From positions 95,864,641 to 95,928,640 of the forward strand of contig NC_081846.1 in the NCBI RefSeq assembly GCF_963259705.1: DNA of 64,000 nt, written 5' to 3'. The notes below the pieces were generated by a model. It was not told where the DNA came from and did not search any database. It saw only the letters and a list, made by a program, of their open reading frames with translations. The first letter of the stretch is position 1. Every line of letters starts with the position of its first letter. The position numbers and the translations under genes were made by a program. Of this stretch, positions 47,211 to 60,300 are shown in pieces. Origin of the DNA: Myotis daubentonii (taxonomy: Eukaryota > Chordata > Mammalia > Chiroptera > Vespertilionidae).

Positions 47211-47594
47211 GTCGTATTCACTCACGGAGGTTTCCAGTGGAAAGCTGTGAAATGACGCAAATACTGGTAATATTTACAACTCCGGGTGCTTCCGGTGGCG
47301 TTTTCACGGGACTGTGCTTTCAAATACTAAGTGTTCATGCTTACAGAGCTCAGAATTGGTGTCTAAACCCTTGGAATGACGCGAATAGTGCTTTTGTGTA
47401 CAATTAAGGAGGACTGGCTTTGGCGTTTTTTTGTGTGAATCCGTTAAAATGGTGACGATTCCGGTAAATACTTCTAAGCAAACTGTCTAATTTCTGTAAA
47501 ACTGTTAAAATACACAATGATAGTTCCCAGAAATGATTAACAACGTGTAATAAACACCGCAAGTACACGTAAAAAGATTCTTACTACATTTACT
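47211..47594 (+). repeat. Hybrid monomer h/f
   Basis: It begins as h (GACGCAAATAC, GTGCTTCC) and continues as f (GTCTAAACCC, GACGCGAATAGTGC, GATAGTTCCC, AACACCGC), with the private state GTGTACAATT instead of GTTTACAATT. That private state recurs in the hybrids at 52208, 54898, 57586 and 60274, which switch back to h in subunit C (ACATTGATAG). So this monomer or a close relative gave rise to a fixed member of the 7-mer. Confidence 0.78.
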
Positions 47595-49450
47595 GTCGTA
47601 TTCAATCACGGAGGTTTCCAGTGGAAAGGTGTGAAATGAAGAAAATACTTGGAATATTTACAACTCCGGGTACTTCCGGTGGCGTTTTCACGGGACTGTG
47701 CTTTCAAATACTAAGTGTTCATGCTTACAGAGCTCAGATTTGGTGTCTAAACCCTTGGAATGATGAGAATAGTGTTTCTGTTTACAATTAAGGAGGACTG
47801 GCTTTGGCGTTTTTTTGTGTGAATCCGTTAAAATGGTGACGATTCCGGTAAATACTTCTAAGCAAACTGTCTAATTTTGGTAAAACTGTTAAAAAACACA
47901 TTGATAGTACCAAAAATAATTAAGAACTTGTACCAAACACCTCAAGTACACGTAAATAGATTCTTACTACATTTACTGTCGTATTCACTCACGGAGGTTT
48001 CCAGTGGAAAGCTGTGAAATGACGCAAATACTGGTAATATTTACATCTCCGGGTGCTTCCGGTGGCGTTCTCACGGGACTGTGCTTTGAAAAATTAAGAG
48101 TTCATGCTTACAGAGCTCAGAATTGGTGTCTGAAGCCTTGGAATGACGAGAATAGTGTTTATGTTTACAATTAAGGAGGATTGGCTTTGGCGTTTTTTTG
48201 TGTGAATCAGTTAAAATGGTGACGATTCCGGTAAATACTTCTAAGCAAACTGTCTAATTTTGGTAAAACTGTTAAAATACACAATGATAGTATCCAAAAA
48301 TGATTAAGAACGTGTACCAAACACCTCAAGTACACGTAAATAGATTCTTACTACATTTACTGTTGTATTCAATCACGGAGGTTTCCATTGGAAAGCTGTG
48401 AAATGACGCAAATACTGGTAATATTTACAACTCCGGGTGCTTCCGGTGGCGTTTTCACGGGACTGTGCTTTCAAATACTAAGTGTTCATGCTTATAGAGC
48501 TCAGAATTGGTGTCTGAAGCCTTGGAATGACGAGAATAGTGTTTATGTTTACAATTAAGGAGGATTGGCTTTGGCGTTTTTTTGTGGGAATCAGTTAAAA
48601 TGGTGACGATTCCGGTAAATACTTCTAAGCAAACTGTCTAATTTTGGTAAAACTGTTAAAATACACAATGATAGTACCCAAAAAGTGATTAATAACGTGT
48701 AAAAAACACATCAAGTACACGTAAATAGATTCTTACTACATTTACTGTTGTGTTCAATCACGGAAGTTTCCAGTGGAAAGCTGTGAAATGACGAAAATAC
48801 TGGTAATATTTACAACTCCGTGTACTTCCGGTGGCGTTTTCACGGGACTGTGGTTTCAAATACTAAGTGTTCATGCTTACAGAGCTCAAAATTGGTGTCT
48901 AAAGCCTTGGAATGACGAGAATAGTGTTTTTGTTTACAATTAAGGAGGACTGGCTTTGGCGTTTTTTTTGTGTGAATCCGTTAAAATGGTGATGATTCCG
49001 GTAAGTACTTCTAAGCAAACTGTCTAATTTTGGTAAAACTGTTAAAATATACACAATGATAGCTCCAAGAAATGATTAAGAACGTGTAACAAACACCTCA
49101 AGTACACGTAAATAGATTCTTACTACATTTACTGTCGTATTCACTCACGGAGGTTTCCAGTGGAAAGCTATGAAATGACGAAAATACTGGTAATATTTAC
49201 AACTCCGGGTACTTCCGGGGACATTTTCACGGGACTGTGCTTTCAAATACTAAGTGTTCATGCTTACAGAGCTCAGAATTGGTGTCTGAAGCCTTGGAAT
49301 GACGAGAATAGTGTTTACGTTTACAATTAAGGAGGATTGGCTTTGGCGTTTTTTTGTGGGAATCAGTTAAAATGGTGACGATTCCAGTAAACACTTCTAA
49401 GCAAAATGTCTAATTTTGGTAAAACTGTTAAAATACACAATGATAGTACC
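47528..49450 (+). repeat. 1,923-bp tandem duplication, copy 1 (5-mer g-i'-c-d-e)
   Basis: Monomers start at 47595, 47978, 48362, 48747 and 49134. Private states shared with copy 2 are GTTAAAAAACACATTG and GAACTTGTACC in g, GTTCTCACGGG in i', CTTATAGAGCTC in c, GTGATGATT and AAAATATACACAATG (a 2-bp insertion) in d, and AAACACTTC in e. It differs from copy 2 at the start (GATTAACAACG; CACGGAGG against CAGGGAGG). Confidence 0.82.
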
Positions 49451-49517
49451 CAGAAATGATTAAGAACGTGTAATAAACACCGCAAGTACACGTAAAAAGA
49501 TTCTTACTACATTTACT
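49134..49517 (+). repeat. Hybrid monomer e/f at a duplication junction
   Basis: It is e up to GATAGTACC (about 49450), then has an f-type tail CAGAAATG with GTGTAATAAACACCGC and CGTAAAAAG. The switch is confined to a few bases, at monomer positions about 315-320. It marks the junction of the 1,923-bp tandem duplication. Confidence 0.8.
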
Positions 49518-51373
49518 GTCGTATTCAATCAGGGAGGTTTCCAGTGGAAAGGTGTGAAATGAAGAAAATACTTGGAATATTTACAACTCCGGGTACTTCC
49601 GGTGGCGTTTTCACGGGACTGTGCTTTCAAATACTAAGTGTTCATGCTTACAGAGCTCAGATTTGGTGTCTAAACCCTTGGAATGATGAGAATAGTGTTT
49701 CTGTTTACAATTAAGGAGGACTGGCTTTGGCGTTTTTTTGTGTGAATCCGTTAAAATGGTGACGATTCCGGTAAATACTTCTAAGCAAACTGTCTAATTT
49801 TGGTAAAACTGTTAAAAAACACATTGATAGTACCAAAAATAATTAAGAACTTGTACCAAACACCTCAAGTACACGTAAATAGATTCTTACTACATTTACT
49901 GTCGTATTCACTCACGGAGGTTTCCAGTGGAAAGCTGTGAAATGACGCAAATACTGGTAATATTTACATCTCCGGGTGCTTCCGGTGGCGTTCTCACGGG
50001 ACTGTGCTTTGAAAAATTAAGAGTTCATGCTTACAGAGCTCAGAATTGGTGTCTGAAGCCTTGGAATGACGAGAATAGTGTTTATGTTTACAATTAAGGA
50101 GGATTGGCTTTGGCGTTTTTTTGTGTGAATCAGTTAAAATGGTGACGATTCCGGTAAATACTTCTAAGCAAACTGTCTAATTTTGGTAAAACTGTTAAAA
50201 TACACAATGATAGTATCCAAAAATGATTAAGAACGTGTACCAAACACCTCAAGTACACGTAAATAGATTCTTACTACATTTACTGTTGTATTCAATCACG
50301 GAGGTTTCCATTGGAAAGCTGTGAAATGACGCAAATACTGGTAATATTTACAACTCCGGGTGCTTCCGGTGGCGTTTTCACGGGACTGTGCTTTCAAATA
50401 CTAAGTGTTCATGCTTATAGAGCTCAGAATTGGTGTCTGAAGCCTTGGAATGACGAGAATAGTGTTTATGTTTACAATTAAGGAGGATTGGCTTTGGCGT
50501 TTTTTTGTGGGAATCAGTTAAAATGGTGACGATTCCGGTAAATACTTCTAAGCAAACTGTCTAATTTTGGTAAAACTGTTAAAATACACAATGATAGTAC
50601 CCAAAAAGTGATTAATAACGTGTAAAAAACACATCAAGTACACGTAAATAGATTCTTACTACATTTACTGTTGTGTTCAATCACGGAAGTTTCCAGTGGA
50701 AAGCTGTGAAATGACGAAAATACTGGTAATATTTACAACTCCGTGTACTTCCGGTGGCGTTTTCACGGGACTGTGGTTTCAAATACTAAGTGTTCATGCT
50801 TACAGAGCTCAAAATTGGTGTCTAAAGCCTTGGAATGACGAGAATAGTGTTTTTGTTTACAATTAAGGAGGACTGGCTTTGGCGTTTTTTTTGTGTGAAT
50901 CCGTTAAAATGGTGATGATTCCGGTAAGTACTTCTAAGCAAACTGTCTAATTTTGGTAAAACTGTTAAAATATACACAATGATAGCTCCAAGAAATGATT
51001 AAGAACGTGTAACAAACACCTCAAGTACACGTAAATAGATTCTTACTACATTTACTGTCGTATTCACTCACGGAGGTTTCCAGTGGAAAGCTATGAAATG
51101 ACGAAAATACTGGTAATATTTACAACTCCGGGTACTTCCGGGGACATTTTCACGGGACTGTGCTTTCAAATACTAAGTGTTCATGCTTACAGAGCTCAGA
51201 ATTGGTGTCTGAAGCCTTGGAATGACGAGAATAGTGTTTACGTTTACAATTAAGGAGGATTGGCTTTGGCGTTTTTTTGTGGGAATCAGTTAAAATGGTG
51301 ACGATTCCAGTAAACACTTCTAAGCAAAATGTCTAATTTTGGTAAAACTGTTAAAATACACAATGATAGTACC
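49451..51373 (+). repeat. 1,923-bp tandem duplication, copy 2 (5-mer g-i'-c-d-e)
   Basis: Monomers start at 49518, 49901, 50285, 50670 and 51057. The junction with copy 1 is visible inside the monomer at 49134, which switches from e (GATAGTACC) to an f tail (CAGAAATG, GTGTAATAAACACCGC). Copy 2 ends instead in a normal e followed by f, so 49451 is the exchange point. Confidence 0.8.
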
Positions 51374-54300
51374 CAAAAATGATTAAGAACGTGTAAGAAA
51401 CACCTCAATTACACGTAAATAGATTCTTACTACATTTACTGTCGTATTCACTCACGGAGGTTTCCAGTGGAAAGCTGTGTAATGACGAATATACTGGTAA
51501 TATTTACAACTCCGGGTACTTCCGGTGGCGTTTTCACGGGACTGTGCTTTCAAATACTAAGTGTTCATGCTTACAGAGCTCAGAATTGGTGTCTAAACCC
51601 TTGGAATGACGCGAATAGTGCTTTTGTTTACAATTAAGGAGGACTGGCTTTGGCGTTTTTTTGTGTGAATCCGTTAAAATGGTGACGATTCCGGTAAATA
51701 CTTCTAAGCAAACTGTCTAATTTCTGTAAAACTGTTAAAATATACAATGATAGTTCCCAGAAATGATTAAGAACGTGTAATAAACACCGCAAGTACACGT
51801 AAAAAGATTCTTACTACATTTACTGTCGTATTCAATCAGGGAGGTTTCCAGTGGAAAGGTGTGAAATGAAGAAAATACTTGGAATATTTACAACTCCGGG
51901 TACTTCCGGTGGCGTTTTCACGGGACTGTGCTTTCAAATACTAAGTGTTCATGCTTACAGAGCTCAGATTTGGTGTCTAAACCCTTGGAATGATGAGAAT
52001 AGTGTTTCTGTTTACAATTAAGGAGGACTGGCTTTGGTGTTTTTTTGTGTGAATCAGTTAAAATGGTGACGATTCCGGTAAATACTTCTAAGCAAACTGT
52101 CTAATTTTGGTAAAACTGTTAAAATACACATTGATAGTACCAAAAATAATTAAGAACGTGTACCAAACACCTCAAGTACACGTAAATAGATTCTTACTAC
52201 ATTTACTGTCGTATTCACTCACGGAGGTTTCCAGTGGAAAGCTGTGAAATGACGCAAATACTGGTAATATTTACAACTCCGGGTGCTTCCGGTGGCGTTT
52301 TCACGGGACTGTGCTTTCAAATACTAAGTGTTCATGCTTACAGAGCTCAGAATTGGTGTCTAAACCCTTGGAATGACGCGAATAGTGCTTTTGTGTACAA
52401 TTAAGGAGGACTGGCTTTGGCGTTTTTTTGTGTGAATCCGTTAAAATGGTGACGATTCCGGTAAATACTTCTAAGCAAACTGTCTAATTTCTGTAAAACT
52501 GTTAAAATACACATTGATAGTACCAAAAATAATTAAGAACGTGTACCAAACACCTCAAGTACACGTAAATAGATTCTTACTACATTTACTGTCGTATTCA
52601 CTCACGGAGGTTTCCGGTGGAAAGCTGTGAAATGACGCAAATACTGGTAATATTTACATCTCCGGGTGCTTCCGGTGGCGTTCACACGGGACTGTGCTTT
52701 GAAAAATTAAGAGTTCATGCTTACAGAGCTCAGAATTGGTGTCTGAAGCCTTGGAATGACGAGAATATTTTTTCTCTTTACAATTAAGGAGGATTGGCTT
52801 TGGCGTTTTTTTGTGTGAATCAGTTAAAATGGTGACGATTCCGGTAAATACTTCTAAGCAAACTGTCTAATTTTGGTAAAACTGTTAAAATACACAATGA
52901 TAGTATCCAAAAATGATTAAGAACGTGTACCAAACACCTCAAGTACACGTAAATAGATTCTTACTACATTTACTGTTGTATTCAATCACGGAGGTTTCCA
53001 TTGGAAAGCTGTGAAATGACGCAAATACTGGTAATATTTACAACTCCGGGTGCTTCCGGTGGCGTTTTCACGGGACTGTGCTTTCAAATACTAAGTGTTC
53101 ATGCTTACAGAGCTCAGAATTGGTGTCTGAAGCCCTGGAATGACGAGAATAGTGTTTATGTTTACAATTAAGGAGGATTGGCTTTGGCGTTTTTTTGTGG
53201 GAATCAGTTAAAATGGTGACGATTCCGGTAAATACTTCTAAGCAAACTGTCTAATTTTGGTAAAACTGTTAAAATACACAATGATAGTACCCAAAAAGTG
53301 ATTAATAACGTGTAAAAAACACATCAAGTACACGTAAATAGATTCTTACTACATTTACTGTTGTGTTCAATCACGGAAGTTTCCAGTGGAAAGCTGTGAA
53401 ATGACGAAAATACTGGTAATATTTACAACTCCGTGTACTTCCGGTGGCGTTTTCACGGGACTGTGGTTTCAAATACTAAGTGTTCATGCTTACAGAGCTC
53501 AAAATTTGTGTCTAAAGCCTTGGAATGACGAGAATAGTGTTTTTGTTTACAATTAAGGAGGACTGGCTTTGGCGTTTTTTTTGTGTGAATCCGTTAAAAT
53601 GGTGATGATTCCGGTAAGTACTTCTAAGCAAACTGTCTAATTTTGGTAAAACTGTTAAAATATACACAATGATAGCTCCAAGAAATGATTAAGAACGTGT
53701 AACAAACACCTCAAGTACACGTAAATAGATTCTTACTACATTTACTGTCGTATTCACTCACGGAGGTTTCCAGTGGAAAGCTATGAAATGACGAAAATAC
53801 TGGTAATATTTACAACTCCGGGTACTTCCGGGGACATTTTCACGGGACTGTGCTTTCAAATACTAAGTGTTCATGCTTACAGAGCTCAGAATTGGTGTCT
53901 GAAGCCTTGGAATGACGAGAATAGTGTTTACGTTTACAATTAAGGAGGATTGGCTTTGGCGTTTTTTTGTGGGAATCAGTTAAAATGGTGACGATTCCAG
54001 TAAATACTTCTAAGCAAAATGTCTAATTTTGGTAAAACTGTTAAAATACACAATGATAGTACCCAAAAATGATTAAGAACGTGTAAGAAACACCTCAATT
54101 ACACGTAAATAGATTCTTACTACATTTACTGTCGTATTCACTCACGGAGGTTTCCAGTGGAAAGCTGTGTAATGACGAATATACTGGTAATATTTACAAC
54201 TCCGGGTACTTCCGGTGGCGTTTTCACGGGACTGTGCTTTCAAATACTAAGTGTTCATGCTTACAGAGCTCAGAATTGGTGTCTAAACCCTTGGAATGAC

Positions 54301-57300
54301 GCGAATAGTGCTTTTGTTTACAATTAAGGAGGACTGGCTTTGGCGTTTTTTTGTGTGAATCCGTTAAAATGGTGACGATTCCGGTAAATACTTCTAAGCA
54401 AACTGTCTAATTTCTGTAAAACTGTTAAAATATACAATGATAGTTCCCAGAAATGATTAAGAACGTGTAATAAACACCGCAAGTACACGTAAAAAGATTC
54501 TTACTACATTTACTGTCGTATTCAATCAGGGAGGTTTCCAGTGGAAAGGTGTGAAATGAAGAAAATACTTGGAATATTTACAACTCCGGGTACTTCCGGT
54601 GGCGTTTTCACGGGACTGTGCTTTCAAATACTAAGTGTTCATGCTTACAGAGCTCAGATTTGGTGTCAAAACCCTTGGAATGATGAGAATAGTGTTTCTG
54701 TTTACAATTAAGGAGGACTGGCTTTGGTGTTTTTTTGTGTGAATCAGTTAAAATGGTGACGATTCCGGTAAATACTTCTAAGCAAACTGTCTAATTTTGG
54801 TAAAACTGTTAAAATACACATTGATAGTACCAAAAATAATTAAGAACGTGTACCAAACACCTCAAGTACACGTAAATAGATTCTTACTACATTTACTGTC
54901 GTATTCACTCACGGAGGTTTCCAGTGGAAAGCTGTGAAATGACGCAAATACTGGTAATATTTACAACTCCGGGTGCTTCCGGTGGCGTTTTCACGGGACT
55001 GTGCTTTCAAATACTAAGTGTTCATGCTTACAGAGCTCAGAATTGGTGTCTAAACCCTTGGAATGACGCGAATAGTGCTTTTGTGTACAATTAAGGAGGA
55101 CTGGCTTTGGCGTTTTTTTGTGTGAATCCGATAAAATGGTGACGATTCCGGTAAATACTTCTAAGCAAACTGTCTAATTTCTGTAAAACTGTTAAAATAC
55201 ACATTGATAGTACCAAAAATAATTAAGAACGTGTACCAAACACCTCAAGTACACGTAAATAGATTCTTACTACATTTACTGTCGTATTCACTCACGGAGG
55301 TTTCCGGTGGAAAGCTGTGAAATGACGCAAATACTGGTAATATTTACATCTCCGGGTGCTTCCGGTGGCGTTCACACGGGACTGTGCTTTGAAAAATTAA
55401 GAGTTCATGCTTACAGAGCTCAGAATTGGTGTCTGAAGCCTTGGAATGACGAGAATATTTTTTCTCTTTACAATTAAGGAGGATTGGCTTTGGCGTTTTT
55501 TTGTGTGAATCAGTTAAAATGGTGACGATTCCGGTAAATACTTCTAAGCAAACTGTCTAATTTTGGTAAAACTGTTAAAATACACAATGATAGTATCCAA
55601 AAATGATTAAGAACGTGTACCAAACACCTCAAGTACACGTAAATAGATTCTTACTACATTTACTGTTGTATTCAATCACGGAGGTTTCCATTGGAAAGCT
55701 GTGAAATGACGCAAATACTGGTAATATTTACAACTCCGGGTGCTTCCGGTGGTGTTTTCACGGGACTGTGCTTTCAAATACTAAGTGTTCATGCTTACAG
55801 AGCTCAGAATTGGTGTCTGAAGCCTTGGAATGACGAGAATAATGTTTATGTTTACAATTAAGGAGGATTGGCTTTGGCGTTTTTTTGTGGGAATCAGTTA
55901 AAATGGTGACGATTCCGGTAAATACTTCTAAGCAAACTGTCTAATTTTGGTAAAACTGTTAAAATACACAATGATAGTACCCAAAAAGTGATTAATAACG
56001 TGTAAGAAACACATCAAGTACACGTAAATAGATTCTTACTACATTTACTGTTGTGTTCAATCACGGAAGTTTCCAGTGGAAAGCTGTGAAATGACGAAAA
56101 TACTGGTAATATTTACAACTCCGTGTACTTCCGGTGGCGTTTTCACGGGACTGTGGTTTCAAATACTAAGTGTTCATGCTTACAGAGCTCAAAATTGGTG
56201 TCTAAAGCCTTGGAATGACGAGAATAGTGTTTTTGTTTACAATTAAGGAGGACTGGCTTTGGCGTTTTTTTTGTGTGAATCCGTTAAAATGGTGACGATT
56301 CCGGTAAGTACTTCTAAGCAAACTGTCTAATTTTGGTAAAACTGTTAAAATACACAATGATAGCTCCAAGAAATGATTAAGAACGTGTAACAAACACCTC
56401 AAGTACACGTAAATAGATTCTTACTACATTTACTGTCGTATTCACTCACGGAGGTTTCCAGTGGAAAGCTATGAAATGACGAAAATACTGGTAATATTTA
56501 CAACTCCGGGTACTTCCGGGGACATTTTCACGGGACTGTGCATTCAAATACTAAGTGTTCATGCTTACAGAGCTCAGAATTGGTGTCTGAAGCCTTGGAA
56601 TGACGAGAATAGTGTTTACGTTTACAATTAAGGAGGATTGGCTTTGGCGTTTTTTTGTGGGAATCAGTTAAAATGGTGACGATTCCAGTAAATACTTCTA
56701 AGCAAAATGTCTAATTTTGGTAAAACTGTTAAAATACACAATGATAGTACCCAAAAATGATTAAGAACGTGTAAGAAACACCTCAATTACACGTAAATAG
56801 ATTCTTACTACATTTACTGTCGTATTCACTCACGGAGGTTTCCAGTGGAAAGCTGTGTAATGACGAATATACTGGTAATATTTACAACTCCGGGTACTTC
56901 CGGTGGCGTTTTCACGGGACTGTGCTTTCAAATACTAAGTGTTCATGCTTACAGAGCTCAGAATTGGTGTCTAAACCCTTGGAATGACGCGAATAGTGCT
57001 TTTGTTTACAATTAAGGAGGACTGGCTTTGGCGTTTTTTTGTGTGAATCCGTTAAAATGGTGACGATTCCGGTAAATACTTCTAAGCAAACTGTCTAATT
57101 TCTGTAAAACTGTTAAAATATACAATGATAGTTCCCAGAAATGATTAAGAACGTGTAATAAACACCGCAAGTACACGTAAAAAGATTCTTACTACATTTA
57201 CTGTCGTATTCAATCAGGGAGGTTTCCAGTGGAAAGGTGTGAAATGAAGAAAATACTTGGAATATTTACAACTCCGGGTACTTCCGGTGGCGTTTTCACG

Positions 57301-60300
57301 GGACTGTGCTTTCAAATACTAAGTGTTCATGCTTACAGAGCTCAGATTTGGTGTCTAAACCCTTGGAATGATGAGAATAGTGTTTCTGTTTACAATTAAG
57401 GAGGACTGGCTTTGGTGTTTTTTTGTGTGAATCAGTTAAAATGGTGACGATTCCGGTAAATACTTCTAAGCAAACTGTCTAATTTTGGTAAAACTGTTAA
57501 AATACACATTGATAGTACCAAAAATAATTAAGAACGTGTACCAAACACCTCAAGTACACGTAAATAGATTCTTACTACATTTACTGTCGTATTCACTCAC
57601 GGAGGTTTCCAGTGGAAAGCTGTGAAATGACGCAAATACTGGTAATATTTACAACTCCGGGTGCTTCCGGTGGCGTTTTCACGGGACTGTGCTTTCAAAT
57701 ACTAAGTGTTCATGCTTACAGAGCTCAGAATTGGTGTCTAAACCCTTGGAATGACGCGAATAGTGCTTTTGTGTACAATTAAGGAGGACTGGCTTTGGCG
57801 TTTTTTTGTGTGAATCCGTTAAAATGGTGACGATTCCGGTAAATACTTCTAAGCAAACTGTCTAATTTCTGTAAAACTGTTAAAATACACATTGATAGTA
57901 CCAAAAATAATTAAGAACGTGTACCAAACACCTCAAGTACACGTAAATAGATTCTTACTACATTTACTGTCGTATTCACTCACGGAGGTTTCCGTTGGAA
58001 AGCTGTGAAATGACGCAAATACTGGTAATATTTACATCTCCGGGTGCTTCCGGTGGCGTTCACACGGGACTGTGCTTTGAAAAATTAAGAGTTCATGCTT
58101 ACAGAGCTCAGAATTGGTGTCTGAAGCCTTGGAATGACGAGAATATTTTTTCTCTTTACAATTAAGGAGGATTGGCTTTGGCGTTTTTTTGTGTGAATCA
58201 GTTAAAATGGTGACGATTCCGGTAAATACTTCTAAGCAAACTGTCAAATTTTGGTAAAACTGTTAAAATACACAATGATAGTATCCAAAAATGATTAAGA
58301 ACGTGTACCAAACACCTCAAGTACACGTAAATAGATTCTTACTACATTTACTGTTGTATTCAATCACGGAGGTTTCCATTGGAAAGCTGTGAAATGACGC
58401 AAATACTGGTAATATTTACAACTCCGGGTGCTTCCGGTGGCGTTTTCACGGGACTGTGCTTTCAAATACTAAGTGTTCATGCTTACAGAGCTCAGAATTG
58501 GTGTCTGAAGCCTTGGAATGACGAGAATAGTGTTTATGTTTACAATTAAGGAGGATTGGCTTTGGCGTTTTTTTGTGGGAATCAGTTAAAATGGTGACGA
58601 TTCCGGTAAATACTTCTAAGCAAACTGTCTAATTTTGGTAAAACTGTTAAAATACACAATGATAGTACCCAAAAAGTGATTAATAACGTGTAAGAAACAC
58701 ATCAAGTACACGTAAATAGATTCTTACTACATTTACTGTTGTGTTCAATCACGGAAGTTTCCAGTGGAAAGCTGTGAAATGACGAAAATACTGGTAATAT
58801 TTACAACTCCGTGTACTTCCGGTGGCGTTTTCACGGGACTGTGGTTTCAAATACTAAGTGTTCATGCTTACAGAGCTCAAAATTGGTGTCTAAAGCCTTG
58901 GAATGACGAGAATAGTGTTTTTGTTTACAATTAAGGAGGACTGGCTTTGGCGTTTTTTTTGTGTGAATCCGTTAAAATGGTGACGATTCCGGTAAGTACT
59001 TCTAAGCAAACTGTCTAATTTTGGTAAAACTGTTAAAATACACAATGATAGCTCCAAGAAATGATTAAGAACGTGTAACAAACACCTCAAGTACACGTAA
59101 ATAGATTCTTACTACATTTACTGTCGTATTCACTCACGGAGGTTTCCAGTGGAAAGCTATGAAATGACGAAAATACTGGTAATATTTACAACTCCGGGTA
59201 CTTCCGGGGACATTTTCACGGGACTGTGCTTTCAAATACTAAGTGTTCATGCTTACAGAGCTCAGAATTGGTGTCTGAAGCCTTGGAATGACGAGAATAG
59301 TGTTTACGTTTACAATTAAGGAGGATTGGCTTTGGCGTTTTTTTGTGGGAATCAGTTAAAATGGTGACGATTCCAGTAAATACTTCTAAGCAAAATGTCT
59401 AATTTTGGTAAAACTGTTAAAATACACAATGATAGTACCCAAAAATGATTAAGAACGTGTAAGAAACACCTCAATTACACGTAAATAGATTCTTACTACA
59501 TTTACTGTCGTATTCACTCACGGAGGTTTCCAGTGGAAAGCTGTGTAATGACGAATATACTGGTAATATTTACAACTCCGGGTACTTCCGGTGGCGTTTT
59601 CACGGGACTGTGCTTTCAAATACTAAGTGTTCATGCTTACAGAGCTCAGAATTGGTGTCTAAACCCTTGGAATGACGCGAATAGTGCTTTTGTTTACAAT
59701 TAAGGAGGACTGGCTTTGGCGTTTTTTTGTGTGAATCCGTTAAAATGGTGACGATTCCGGTAAATACTTCTAAGCAAACTGTCTAATTTCTGTAAAACTG
59801 TTAAAATATACAATGATAGTTCCCAGAAATGATTAAGAACGTGTAATAAACACCGCAAGTACACGTAAAAAGATTCTTACTACATTTACTGTCGTATTCA
59901 ATCAGGGAGGTTTCCAGTGGAAAGGTGTGAAATGAAGAAAATACTTGGAATATTTACAACTCCGGGTACTTCCGGTGGCGTTTTCACGGGACTGTGCTTT
60001 CAAATACTAAGTGTTCATGCTTACAGAGCTCAGATTTGGTGTCTAAACCCTTGGAATGATGAGAATAGTGTTTCTGTTTACAATTAAGGAGGACTGGCTT
60101 TGGTGTTTTTTTGTGTGAATCAGTTAAAATGGTGACGATTCCGGTAAATACTTCTAAGCAAACTGTCTAATTTTGGTAAAACTGTTAAAATACACATTGA
60201 TAGTACCAAAAATAATTAAGAACGTGTACCAAACACCTCAAGTACACGTAAATAGATTCTTACTACATTTACTGTCGTATTCACTCACGGAGGTTTCCAG

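Larger units (their letters stand above)
45292..47594 (+). repeat. Irregular run [i-like]-[a/b]-c-d-[e/g]-[h/f]
   Basis: Monomers start at 45292, 45675, 46059, 46443, 46828 and 47211. The first is the looser relative of type i (CTCCGTGTAC, GAAATATTAAGAG). The d copy has several private changes (GAAAGGACG, GACAAGAAT, GGTAATATGG). The e/g and h/f hybrids are described separately. This run links the 4-mer array to the 5-mer and 7-mer arrays on the right. Confidence 0.7.
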
